Shown in pieces: positions 11,778-23,578 of a DNA stretch of 64,000 nucleotides; position 1 is the stretch's first letter; every line of letters begins with the position of its first letter. The notes under the pieces were generated by a model. It worked only from the letters and a program-made list of their open reading frames with translations, was not told the DNA's origin and ran no database searches. Made by a program: the position numbers and the translations under genes. Source of the DNA: Mercenaria mercenaria (taxonomy: Eukaryota > Mollusca > Bivalvia > Venerida > Veneridae); assembly GCF_021730395.1 (NCBI RefSeq), contig NC_069362.1, positions 40,566,501-40,630,500 of the forward strand, in the 5' to 3' direction.

Positions 11778-12105
11778 TCGTTTGTTTGTTTTGAGTTTCA
11801 ACAGTATTTCAGTTATGTAACGGCGGGCATTTCGAGGGCTACGAGAGAAACTAGCCTAAGTGTATATAGATATAGAAACAGATAGACTAGTTTCGCTCCG
11901 AGTCCTCGATTTAACCAAACCAGTGTTCCTGGATTCTGTGCCAGTACATACCTCTTCTCCGCAAATAACTGTCAACTTCCCCACATGAATCAGAGGCGGA
12001 GGACGAATGATTTCAGACGCAGTGTCCGGTATCAAATCGTCACAGAGAACGGTCCCGATCGACCCCAACATCTGCGCTCTCCCCATTGAACTATAAGTGG
12101 GCGGT
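11778..12105 (-). mobile_element. tRNA-derived SINE (copy S2), interrupted by a small foldback element
   Basis: Same family as S1, with a CAAA-type tail, GGCGGGCA junction and shared body; the tRNA-like head is decayed. It is split by about 80 bp at 11830-11911 that is absent from the other copies. Confidence 0.75.
11830..11911. mobile_element. Tiny foldback element nested in SINE S2
   Basis: Imperfect 23-bp inverted arms (11832-11854 and 11887-11909; TCGAGGGCTACGAGAG against CTCCGAGTCCTCGA) bracket about 32 bp. It interrupts SINE body sequence that is continuous in copies S1, S3, S4 and S5, so the insertion boundaries can be read by comparison. Confidence 0.65.
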
Positions 12106-13590
12106 AGTAATAAGTGGTTTGCCTCCAATTAGTAATTCACGGTTTCCATGGAAGTTCCCTACTGACAGAGCTTACTAAGTATAAGTCCACGCATGCAGTC
12201 TTGCAAGTTGTGATACTGAAGGAAAATCTAAACGGAAAGTTATTTTTATAGTCATAAAACACTGAAGGTAGAGGATTCAAGTCTCACTGCGGTGACACCT
12301 TCTTCTATGACAACACGAAGCAAAATGATATTATTCATTAAAGGTATTACAAGAATATGGAAATACGTAACATTCACAAATCACATTAAATACACCACAG
12401 ACATACTTTAAGAAAGTATCGGAACGTTTGTAATGTAAGTTTCTTGTAAAAGCAAGTCAGCGCCACGTTCATGACTAGTACATGTATGCATTTTTAACGC
12501 ATTCGAGACTGAAATATCCATGTTATACATAATACTGGTATACTATCGACCAGTTACTACAACAAACAACTATCGTATAGAAAGAGCCTCTTTGGCTTTA
12601 CATATATATGTCTTAGCTAGTTCACAGCTTGCCAATGTATTTGCAATTGCTCGCAAAGAAAGCAAAGGTAAAAAAATTCTATATTATTCGAAAGCTTCGG
12701 TTCTTTCGTTGCTTTTTATTTAAACAGTATCCTTCTCAATAGGGTGCCACTTTTTCACTGGGTTCATTAACAATGACTATTAAAGTTAGTAGGCAGTTGA
12801 TAGCTGAACAATTAAATAATTTGCTACATACTAGTTATACTTCCATTGCTAACTCATTTCATTCTGAAACGCAGTTTGCAACTGGAGTTATAAGTGTGAC
12901 AGTTTGTTTTTTTCCGAAAAAATAACCCACTGCTTATTGAAAGCGGTAGTTATTCAGAATACTATTTTTCCATACAGAATTATATCAATTTTACAATAAA
13001 ACATGATATACAATGGAAAATTTCTTTCATAAATTCTTATGTTACCCGCTTGAAGATGTTTGATTTTCTGTTCTTGAAATAAGTATGATTAAAATCGATC
13101 GGACAAACACTTGATTTCTATACAAGAGCAGTCTTTGCAAAGTTGCGAATTCGCTCAAGTTATCATTATAAAACGTATTTGCAGTTACGCCATATCGATT
13201 TATTTAATAAAATGAAATGTGAATTTTGATTAAAACTATTAACACTTTACTTTCAAAATGCACAGTTACTTGTTCCCATTTGGTTGTTCAAATAATGATT
13301 TAATAGCATACCCTTAAAAATGTATAATTTCTTTAAAACTAACATTTTATTAGTTTTTACATCTTCAAATGTATAATTCATCGTTTGAAATTATCAGGAG
13401 AGTCAACTGCCATTTCGCGCGAGAAACATCATCCTACTAGTACGTAGTTGGTTATTCGAAATTTTTCAGAAAATCATTGATCAGAAAATCTATTTTTCAG
13501 TCGTAACTTATTAAACTGGGCTAAATGTAGATGATAACATTTGGCAGAAGTCATTTGATATTCGCTTGCAGTCTTGATAGTAATATTTTC
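12106..13590. other. No gene seen
   Basis: AT-rich, no domain-bearing frame, no repeat family recognised. Confidence 0.5.
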
Positions 13591-13735
13591 AACTTAGTAT
13601 ACCGCCGTCAAAAGGATTAGGTCAATAAATCAGTTGGTTACTCAAACAATGAACTTAGTATATCGCCGTCAAAAGGATTAGGTCAATAAATCAGTTGGTT
13701 ACTCAAACAATGAACTTAGTATATCGCCGGCAAAT
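13591..13735. repeat. 61-bp tandem repeat, about 2.4 copies
   Basis: AACTTAGTAT recurs at 13591, 13652 and 13713 (period 61). The copies are almost identical (CCGCCGTC against TCGCCGTC), so the duplication is young. Confidence 0.9.
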
Positions 13736-13753
13736 GGATAAACTCAAAGTAAT

Positions 13754-13944
13754 CAGGCCCCATTTTCACAAAATATATTTCAGTCTCAGCTGAGTTTGAG
13801 ATTGAAATTTTAAAAACAGATTTTACTACAATTCCAAGATTAATTTCCATTTGAGACTGACCATCATTGCTAAGTATTAACTTAAAAATAATCATTAATT
13901 TAACATTTAATTTTAAGGAAAACGTTTTGTGAATATGAGGCCAG
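13754..13944. mobile_element. MITE with about 20-bp inverted ends
   Basis: CAGGCCCCATTTTCACAAAA at the left is the imperfect inverse of TTTTGTGAATATGAGGCCAG at the right. The interior is AT-rich with repeated GAGACTGA/CAGTCTCAG motifs. About 190 bp, noncoding. Confidence 0.7.
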
Positions 13945-14068
13945 GTGGTTATTCCAATATTGCCATCATATGCAACAAGAGCCGCTAAATAATCGTAAAT
14001 CTTTGCTGTAAATGGTAATTGTTAACCCGAATATGGTTCGAAAACAATGGGTCGATAAATTCGACATA

Positions 14069-14339
14069 TTAATTAATTTATTTATTTGGGTTTTACGGCG
14101 CACCAACACAGTAGAGGTTATATGGCGCCAAACAGGACTACAAATTTTGGTTCCACACCTCAGTTACATCGAAATAAAAACGTGAGGTATGGAATCAAAA
14201 ATTGCATACCTGCTGGAATCACAGAGTTACAGCAAAACCAAGTGTTAAGACCCTATTAGTCGCCTCTTACGATCATGCAAGGGTAAGGCAGTGGTTCCAA
14301 TTCTTTTCATACACAGATCGTCCCAGAACCTCATGGGGC
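14069..14339 (+). mobile_element. SINE-like retroposon with perfect 12-bp target duplication
   Basis: AAATTCGACATA flanks the element exactly on both sides (14057-14068 and 14340-14351). The 271-bp insert contains GGTTTTACGGCGCACCAACA near its left end and AGTCGCCTCTTACGATCATG near its right end, a pattern I associate with short dispersed repeats of molluscs (unverified). A target duplication of this length fits target-primed retroposition. No clear A/B boxes seen. Confidence 0.75.
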
Positions 14340-14815
14340 AAATTCGACATAATGTTTTAAGAGTAAAAATGATTTTTACTCAAAATATAACACTAATGCT
14401 TAAAACACATTGTGGTTACCAATATATGTATATTACCTGGGTTGTTAGGAATATGAACCTAATGTCTGCGGTTTCATAATCTTATTAAAAGTAAACTTTA
14501 CTTTACCAACGCAATTATATGATAATATTTATTAAGATATAGTTATATTACACATAGCTTATAATTAATGTGAGAATAAATATAGTATTTAAAATGATAA
14601 ACATCTTTCGATTAACTAAAAAGTCAAACTAATCAAATAGAACATGTACAAAAAGCCGTTTATAAGGGTGTCTGTGATAACGTTACTGGAACAGTGCAGT
14701 AACGTTTTATTCAGCAAAGACAATAACATGAATAACGCTAATCAAATATGCATATACAATCGTTTGTAAAAGTCTCTCAGGCTCTGTGATATACCTTTTG
14801 ATACAACAATTTGTT

Positions 14816-14821
14816 TTTATT
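14816..14821 (-). terminator. AATAAA overlapping the stop codon of gene A
   Basis: The minus strand reads GAATAAAA with TAA as the stop. The same overlap occurs in genes B and C. A second AATAAA lies downstream near 14706-14712, so which one is used is unknown. Confidence 0.45.
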
Positions 14822-17800
14822 CACCGAGGTCAATAACGTAAATAAAATCAGACATACAGCATGTAATGATTATACAATGTTTGTTGCTATCATAACATAA
14901 ACTCATTGGCTTTTTCAAGCCAGCGTCTGCAGCTATCAATTCTCCAAGACATTTCCCATCACTGCTGAACATCACAATATTGTTGGAGTTATATCCGCAA
15001 AGGAACACGGTTCCACTATCAGACGCACAGACACCAAGTGTGCCTCTCAATCGTTTATCTCGTAGTTCCATCATAACCTTTGCATCCTTCTTTAGACAGA
15101 CGGCACCATCACTCCAATCTGCAACGATTATGTTGTTACTACTAACAGTCATATGATTAGTGGTTGACTTAAATATCGCCTTGCCAGTCTGATCTTTGTC
15201 GATGGATTTAATAAGTGTTCCTGTAGTATTGTACACGTTAACACCATCACCTGAAGATATCCATAACTCTCCAGCATATAAGGCCATTCCATAATTACCA
15301 CCACCCTTTATTGTTATGCAACTTGTTTTAGACAAGGTCGAGCCAACAGATATGAACTGAAGTTTGTTGTTGAACAATTTCACAGCTACTTCATTCTTAT
15401 CGATACAACAAATGCCTTTTGGCAACTCATCTAGGTCACAATAGTCCTTAATACAGTAGTTCATGTCCAGTCTTTTAACCTTGTTATTACATTGGTCAGT
15501 CAACAAGACCATACCATCTGGAAGCTGGCAAACATCAGATATTGCACACCTTGATTTATCATTTGATATTCTCACATTGATCTCTTCCTTTGATTTCATT
15601 TTGTACTGTATTGGTTTGGATGGTTTCTTCTCTTCAGCCTCTGTTCGCACTTCTCCAAAAGTATTTGCGCTCATCACGGAAGTTATGAAATCGGTGTTTT
15701 CCGTAAAACAGACTGACTTTGTACCATTGGTCTCAACATCAGCATGTAGCTTATTGGCTTCAGTTACAGTCTTCTTCATTAGTTTCATTTGAACGAACTG
15801 TTGAACTGCATCCATACCGGCAACTGACTGCAGTTGTTCTGAAGTCTTCTTCAGGTTTTGTATCATGTTAGTAGATACGCTGATTTCAGACTCAAGTTCT
15901 CCATTCATATCTACATAACTTTTGTCCAAAGATTCAGATGTCTTCCTTTTTAGTTTTCTGATATGTTCTATCAATCGTATTTCATCTTTCTCAAGCTTAT
16001 CTTCAATGTCATTCCGTTTCTCCTCAAGAGATGTTTTATTTCTCTGTTGTTTAACGATCAAGGCCTCTATGCGGTCTGTTGCATTTCTGGTTTCATCTAA
16101 CACGTGACTAATTTCAGTTTGATCGACAAGAGATTTTGACTCGTCCTCTATTCTTTTACGCCCTCACATAATCTAAAATCAAGGCAAAATATGTAACATT
16201 ACAACTCTAAAATTGCGTCAGTTAAGCAGTGATTATATCGAGTATAGTACAATTTAAAAAATTGGTGTGTACTGTCTAAAATAGATATATTTTCGATATT
16301 GACCGTGTTAAATATGCGGACGGTAGTATGTGTTAATGTAGTAGATTCGCACCTATACTCAACGGCTTTTCTAAATCCACACCTTTTTATTTTTGCTACA
16401 TTTTGGCCGATTTGAATGAAACTGACACAGTCTTTAATTATTATTGTATTGTAAAAACAGAACAACGATAGAAATCAGAAGTTAACTCATTTAGCCGTAA
16501 CGTTTACAATAAGGTAACCCTTAAATCAAAAGTCGCAAAATTAGTAAATCCCAATTGACAGCAGTACACTTTCAACCTATCGATATCATGAAATTCAAAT
16601 TATTATATTCTGATTTTCAGGTCCGTTTAAGTCGAAACGGAACAAAATGATAATTGATGATAAGCTATGCATCGAAAAAAAATCCAGATTAATTCTGCGG
16701 CGGTGATGTCGCGCAAAATATCAACTGCAAAACTTGTACATATTTCTGGATACACATTTGATTATCTTGTAATGCACAGAATATATCCAGTGTCAAGATA
16801 AGAGCATATTCTATCCTTTGGAGAGTGTTATGTTGATCGATAAAATGACTGATCCCAAAAATGGCACTATTTGCCACATAGTAACTATAACAAAGTGTAC
16901 TCATTGCGTGACATTTTATTTTTTGGTTATGTTATTGCTATTGTAATGGCTTACTGAATCTACGTATAATTGTTGTCACTGTTATGTTTTATTGAACTAA
17001 TCATTAAAAAAATGTTTCCAGTTTTCACTTAGCTCAGTAGGTAAGAGCGTTGGTCTACGGATCTCGGGGTCGCGAGTTCGATCCTCGGGCGGGGCGTATG
17101 TTCTCCGTGACTATTTGATTAACGACATTGTGTCTGAAATAATTAGTCCTCCACCTCTGATTCATGTGGGGAAGTTGGCAGTTACTTGCGGAGAACAGGT
17201 TTGTACTGGTACAGAATCCAGGAATACTGGTTAGGTTAACTGCCCGCCGTTACATGACTGAAATACTGTTGAAACACGGCGTTGATCCCAAAACAAACAA
17301 ACAAACAAATTTTTCACCAAAATCTGTTAAATTTGGGAGAGATAAAAAAAAAACAGAAAAAAAGTGTTTAGTTAGAAGATTAGAAGATCTGTTAAGTATA
17401 TGTCTTGACTTTTAAAGATTTAAATAAATATGCACAAGACAGTAGATTCAGCTAAAACACACTAAAAGGGTGTCTAGTTTGAAATGTCAGAGAGTGTAAC
17501 AGCAAGGCTATACATTTATATTTTACTTTAAAAATACGATATAGTGTAGTTACCTATGTTCTGTGGCTATACACATGACACAGTAAACCATATCGTGTTT
17601 TCCGCAATACATTTCTATTTCTCGGTCCGGATGGTAATGACATTTTGTCTTAGCAACCAAAGAACCTTTTTTGGCCTCATCTCTTTCAAGAAGCTTGTGT
17701 GTTCGTGTTGCCTTTTGCCGACCATGATGCATTGTACACGCTGTACAGAGATATTCTTGACATTCTGGGCAATATTTGACAGCCTCTTCCCTAATGTTGC

Positions 17801-17882
17801 CTTCTTCGCAAGGTGTGCAAGTCAACTCAAAGTCAGCATCTGAACCGTCTTTTAATGATGGTAAATCCCCTCCTTCTGCCAT
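14817..17882 (-). pseudogene. TRIM-like gene A (B-box, coiled coil, propeller), frameshifted
   Basis: Two coding exons on the minus strand. The B-box exon is 17554-17882, starting at the ATG one base after a TATCTTCAG acceptor and ending CATAG|GTAACT. The large exon is 14817-16172, entered through TTTTAG. The N-terminus has no RING: a B-box 1-like zinc site (C22, C25, C38, C41, C46, C49, H53, H62) is followed by B-box 2 (CHYH, C93, CVMC, H109). The large exon encodes a long coiled coil (LEEKRNDIEDKLEKDEIRL) and NHL/TRIM-type propeller repeats (LPDGMVLLTDQCNNKVKRLD; SSDGKCLGELI). Such proteins are cytosolic and in other animals act in ubiquitin or innate immune pathways; this role is inferred. 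Compared with copy C one base is missing near 16155, bringing a TAG at 16148-16150, so the joined frame fails. The rest of the exon stays open for 428 codons, so the loss is recent or an assembly error. Confidence 0.85.
17029..17310 (+). mobile_element. tRNA-derived SINE (copy S3) in gene A intron
   Basis: The head TTAGCTCAGTAGGTAAGAGC (box A) and AGTTCGATCC (box B, 17075-17084) are followed by the body and a CAAACAAACAAA tail. The flanking duplication is TTTTCAC (17022-17028 and 17311-17317). The equivalent site in gene C (47258-47263) is empty with one copy of TTTCAC, so S3 inserted after the duplication. Confidence 0.92.
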
Positions 17883-19002
17883 TCTGAAGATACAAAGAAT
17901 ATTTGCTTGTAACCTTGAACTTTGAAAAAGCTTTCACCGAGTGAAATTGTTGCGTAGCCACAAATAAAATTTGATATTTCACGATTTCAATGATTTTATC
18001 CAATGTTTATATTCGACAGATTTTGTTTCCTATATTTTTAATGCGAGATCATAGATACACCGCTCTAAGATATAAATGATTCACTGAACAAGTGTAATAA
18101 ATGCTATTATTAGTCCTAACCATGTTAAAGGGCGTATGGTTTGACTATAGTGTAGTTTGTGATACGATGTCGTACGTACGTACCATGTTTGATTGCACTA
18201 ATTTTCAGAGGAATATAAAACATGTTGTTTTTGTTTTAAATATAAACTTCAGGCAGTTCTCCAAGATAAAGGCAATGTGCAACATTGTGCAATACGTTTG
18301 GTCTTTAAGATACATACTATTATACGCTATAGTGAGAAATACGATTTTTTCGGCGTACCTATCTAAGACAACTTTTGACCTACTTAAAGAGCCAATAAAT
18401 GTTGTAAACTTATTATTATTTAACCAATAAAAACAGCCGGACTGGGCAGAAATGAATACTTGCCTACTTTTAATTGGCTGAAATTAATATACATCTTAAC
18501 AGTTTCGTTACTTAGATGCAGTAGTAACTATCTCTACCAAAAGCATGTACTGAAGGTCTTTATTTTTTATCTTTCGTTATTACAAACATGGTATTACCAT
18601 TAATTTTCCATATTACTTAAAGATTTAGTAAACAGGGGCCAATTTCAAGAATAATGATTTTACATTCGAGTTATATTGAGTACGAACACATTTCGAGTAC
18701 GAATGACTACAAAGGAGGCAGTAAACATTTTTCAGCTGTTAGTGTCGAATTGGTCAAATTTACAAATAAGAGGCAATTTACGGATTGAAGTGGATATTTG
18801 AAGTTTAAAATAATAATAATTGCTAGAATTGAAGTTTCAGCGGCTAGAATCGAGTTTCGCTTATTTTAAGAAAATCAGTTGAGTAGCCTTGATCTTGATA
18901 GTATGACGCAATCACTTGCAGGTGCGTATAAATGCTTCCTCTGAGCTAACTTAAAGTGGGGTTGTCATTTTAGCAGGGGCCTCAGGAAAACTGGAATAGT
19001 GA

Positions 19003-19792
19003 ACAAGAGCTGTCGGAGGACAGCAACGCTCGACTATTCAACAGCCTTGTCAATTGAATGAATACGAAAGTCGAAAAAGGGGCATAATTTTGTAAATATG
19101 GGGAAAATGGTTATGGAACCTTCACAGTGCTTATCAGCTCATAAAGTGAACAAGTGCGTGAAGTTTCAATCCTTTCCCGTAAGTGGATAATGAAATACCG
19201 GCTTACATACAAAAACTTAACCAAAAACTGCTAAGTCGAAAAAGGGGCATAATTTTGAAAAAATTGCAAAGTAGAGTTATGGGACCTACACAGTGCATGT
19301 CAGATCATGACAGTGAACAAGTGTGTGAAGTTTCAATTCATTCCCATTAGTGTGTACTGAGATACCAGCTTACATACAAAACCTTAACCAAGAATTTCTA
19401 CGTCGAAAAGGGGGCATAATTTCATAAAAAAGCGAAATAGAGTTATGGAACCTGTGCAATGTAGGTCAGTTTATCACAGTGAATAAGTGTGTGAAGCTTC
19501 GATCCATTCCCACAAGTCGTTACTGAGATACCAGCTTACATACAAAACCTTAACCAAGAATAAGTCTAAGTCGAAAAGGGGACATAATTTTGTAAAAAAG
19601 CAAAATTGAGTTATGGAACCTGTGCAATTAGGTCAGTTTATCACAGTGAATAAGTGTGTGAAGTTTCAATCTGTTCCCACAAGTGGTTACCGAGATACCA
19701 GCTTACATACAAAACCTTAACCAAAACGGGACGCCGACGCCGACGTATGGGTGAGTCCAATAGCTCTACTATTCTATGAATAGTCGAGCTAA
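19003..19792 (-). mobile_element. Helentron-like non-autonomous element with 165-168 bp tandem units
   Basis: GTCGAAAA recurs at 19070, 19235, 19402 and 19570 (spacings 165, 167, 168). Perfect 13-bp inverted ends are GCTCGACTATTCA (19028-19040) and TGAATAGTCGAGC (19777-19789). At the left a hairpin GCTGTC..GACAGC is followed outward by TCTTGTT on the minus strand, the same terminal arrangement as the element ending at 8949. Block 2 has no insertion at the equivalent place (near 49,635), so the element entered block 1 after duplication, between A bases (TT on the other strand). It lies in the first intron of gene A. Confidence 0.82.
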
Positions 19793-21521
19793 AAAACTGT
19801 ACGGATGGCACATATATTTGAGCTTATTTTCAGATTTTACAGTGTTACCGGAGTATGGAACAGTGTGGCAGTTGGGGCTATCATTTGCAGGGAATTTTCT
19901 ACAGCGATTTAAAAATTGGCAAATTTAGCTTTTTTCGTCATAAGTTTCCGCGACCGAGAGAGCACAAAATTCAGGTCTTGTAAACAGAAAACTAGATATT
20001 AGAGATGCATTGCAGTTGGTTTGTAACGATAGACATACAGTGGTGTTAATGTTGCAATATCTTTATTTCAGGTGTGTGGTTACAGACTTTTGTGTGAGAT
20101 TGTGAAAGTTGGGTAGGCGACTCTAGGCCGAGAAGCTCAGAAAACTGTTTACTGCCTCCAAAGTTGGTAACTGATACAGCAAAACAATCTGTCAATCTGC
20201 GCAAAAATGCATATATGTCCCGGGGAAAGCATTTCAAAAATAAAAAATATGTGTTATATTATAACAGCACGTAAATTGCCTTGTTTGTACACGATTTTTC
20301 TCTCCTCAATACATGGGCGGATCCTGTGAAAAGGTAGTTTTTATGCAAGAATGGTTTAAGTACACGAATCTTGGAACTCCAAATTTGCAACTATTTATGT
20401 ATAGTGTAGTTGACGGTCGTGGAGAGCTCGGCTATGTCCGTAAACTCTGTCATACACTTGCGGGTTGATTTCCACCGCTCTTGATAACACTTATAGTCAT
20501 AAATGCAAGTGTTTGATCTGACTTTGAACCCAAAATGCCGTGTATAAGCATGTATATCTACCGAAAAGTGTCATCTTTTGTAAGCGTCCTAATTTTGTCC
20601 AGAAATAAGCATTTCTCATGTAAACGACGCGCAGGAGACTCTTCACATTAAATCACCGCCAATGTTTGTTGCAACTGCATCGAGTAGTCAGTATTATGAA
20701 TAAAACTGATCTACAAGACTTAGTATTTTCTTGCTTTATACTTCTTGTGAAGTACATAAAATGTTTTTGCCTAAGTAGTGGGATTAAGTTTAGAATCAGT
20801 TTAATTATAATAATGTAATATTAAAAAAGTAAAACATTAAGTCTCAAAATTTCATCTAGCAGCCTGCATAAAAAAATAAGACAATGCATTAATTGTCCGT
20901 GGTGTTTAACTAGCATGGGCCTAGAAGAAAATAATGATAAAACACACTTTTTAAATGTATAACCTTAGTGCATTGTAACATACGATAACTAATCTGTAGA
21001 AGTTATGTAGCAGGCGACATAGTTGTATATACATGTACATGTTGTAAGCATAATATCTGTATGTATAAAACAATTTTGTTTTCTTGCAAATAATACGGAA
21101 GCCTAAAATTTAATGTAAAAGAATATACCTGTACTATAGATCTAGTTTCGTATATTTATAACGCATATTAGAGTACACTTTTGTTAAAACGAGTGTACCT
21201 TACTTTATAAGCTTGAATATTGATGTCAAGTTAAAATCGGTAAACAAACTAAACGCATACATTTATCCCATTTAACAAAATAAAAAAGCAAAGAAAAAAT
21301 TTCATAAATGACTTTATTTATCCAAACTTAAGCGGTATATTTGTTGCTGATTTATTTCTTCTTGTTTCGTTTTACAAATAAGACAGGGTCAAGGATAAGT
21401 GCGTTTGTATTTCAGGGAGCACTCTTTTGTTCTATCATCCAATGATTGCAAGTTCCACAAAAAGACATTTATGATTAAAACATTACCTATGTAATATAAT
21501 ACAAACAATTTTTAAACTTAC

Positions 21522-21597
21522 ATTTTTCCTTCTTGTTTCGATTTTAACAAACGGTGTCAATGTGAATGTGTTTACGTGCGTTACCTCCCCAGAGTGT
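21522..21597 (-). promoter_or_regulatory. Noncoding 5' exon of gene A (inferred)
   Basis: Matches the sequence at 51359-51427 (gene C) and 33238-33330 (gene B), all ending at a GT donor on the minus strand. Shared words include TTGACACCG and CGAAACAAG. In A the donor context is AAAT|GTAAGT, where C has AAAG|GTAAGT, so A has lost the preferred G at the last exon base. An intron of about 3.6 kb leads to the B-box exon at 17883. The transcription start is not defined. Confidence 0.6.
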
Positions 21598-22559
21598 ATG
21601 TATGTTTACATTCGTACTACACAAATATCTAAAGCTACACGCCCACAGTTTGGATGAATATTTTTAACATGTTCATTTCCATAAAGTTTGGTATTGAATG
21701 TATATAATATGAAATAACGCAAAGCCTCAAAGCGAGCTCAAAGAAATCAGGTTTAGCCAAAAATATATACATCATTTACATGTAACAAAGAAACTATCCA
21801 CTACTCAAAAGAATTCGCGAAAACCTATTCACTTGAAAAGAAAAAAGCCGCGTTTCCGTGGCTTTATGCTTATGAATGACATTTTTTTTCCAATTTCTGG
21901 CCAATGCTTTATCTTTTTAAAGAAAATAATATTTTTTTCAAACAAATGGAAATCTTTCTTGCATTATCTTTGAGTGAAAATAATTTTAAGCAATCCAATG
22001 AAGTTCTGTAATCACCGCGGAGAGAAGTATTTCCTGTCAGCACCTGTCCGCAAGGGTGCGATGTTTAACAATTTCCGACGAAACTTTTAAAATCCATCAC
22101 CAAGTGTGAAGTATACTTGCGTTACCGTAAAGCTCGATTCTCGAGCAGGCTCTTTCGAGCTCGCTATGACACTGGATGATAATACGTTTGGTACAAAAGG
22201 TAATCAAGTAAAAATGCAAGAAGAATGTAAATTTTCTGCATTATTTCAAAAGCGTTGCAACGATTTACTATCTTCTGCACAGTCTTTTTGTTAATCATAA
22301 GAATACCGTGCAAAAGTATCAAGTCAATAAGTTTATACCACTAGTCACTTTCAAAGTACTAATTTTTACGGACTTTTGAGAGAGAAATTGTTTTTGCCTA
22401 AAATGTGTGGGTTAGCCTCTTTAAACACTATTTATGAGATAATTTTGATTTCGTTTTATCGATAACAGCTAAGGTTAAGATTCAGATAAACAGTCAGGAA
22501 AAAAAAATACATAGACTACAATATTTGCACTGTGATTAAGTAGGATAGATATCATAGTA

Positions 22560-22745
22560 GCACACTGGATACACGACACGACATGGCGACATAAATGTCG
22601 CGCGTTGTGTAAAATTATTGTGCGTCGTGTTGTATTGTCGCTCGTCGTGTCGCATTATCGTATTGTAAACCTAAGTGACATACAACATGCGACATGAGAC
22701 AAGACGCACGACACTGGAACGCGAAGCACGACAATGCGACATGAC
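22560..22745. repeat. CGACA-rich low-complexity patch (short form)
   Basis: Repeated CGACATGCGAC, CGTGTCG and TTGTCGC words on both strands. The block 2 counterpart (52,441-52,915) is about 300 bp longer. Confidence 0.75.
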
Positions 22746-23095
22746 ACAACTGTATCACATTAGATTTTGCTTGATTTTAAAGCAATGTTTTTGAGTCAAA
22801 ATTCATTATTTGTGGACATCGCGCCAGGAACCAAAGCTTATAGTTATGATTTGAAGGTATTGAACCACAGGTGTGGCGTTTTAGATATACACATCAATAT
22901 GGAAATTGATTTTGCGTTTTATCAATGTACAAATTACTTGTTTAATTCATCTTCTTTTGCTACTTTCTGTTTGACGCTACAATGAGGACCTTGATTAAAG
23001 GTGCAAAGATGATAATTTTAGCACAGAATGTGTCGAGTTGGTAATTTAATTTTAAGAATGACCACAATACAGAATTCATACCTGGGGGTCGTCTT

Positions 23096-23275
23096 TGCTA
23101 TCAGTCCATTGCAGCCAGCAATCCTTTGAGACTCTCTCCTGAGTATATTTTCTGGTCTTTTAAGATCATGGGGTCCATTCAATATCTATATAATAGAATT
23201 CCGCTTAAGCCTGTGCTAGGATGCGTGAGAGGCGTTGCACTTTTCATTACCACTCATGAACAGACTCAATAAAAA
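23096..23275 (+). repeat. Dispersed repeat, about 180 bp
   Basis: Contains TATATTTTCTGGTC, CGCTTAAGCCTGTGCTAGG and CATGAACAGACTCAAT. It matches 53,150-53,337 (duplicate) and, on the opposite strand, 61,500-61,640 inside a LINE 3' region. Family unknown. Confidence 0.65.
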
Positions 23276-23578
23276 ACAAACTGGTTTTATTTAACAAGGC
23301 TTATACCTCGAAGTAATCCTATACCATTTTTACTGCATTTTATACATATTCCTTATGTAACATATTTCTAAAAGGATGAAATGTCTCAGCTTTGTGACAA
23401 TGTTTATGGTTAAGCGATGTATCCGTCTGTTACTACTCAGCATGACATATAAAACTAATTTGAAAATTGTCTTTTTCCTAATGCATGAAATGGTTAAGAT
23501 GCAATAAAACATTTGGATTCAGGGTCATTTCAAGCTTAAAATGATGATGGTTAAGACGCTTTGCTTCCTAAAGAAATC

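Noticed and set aside
17556-17843. Plus-strand frames opposite the B-box exons (also 47,486-47,773 and 15,463-15,792)
   Set aside because: Shadows of the minus-strand coding exons.
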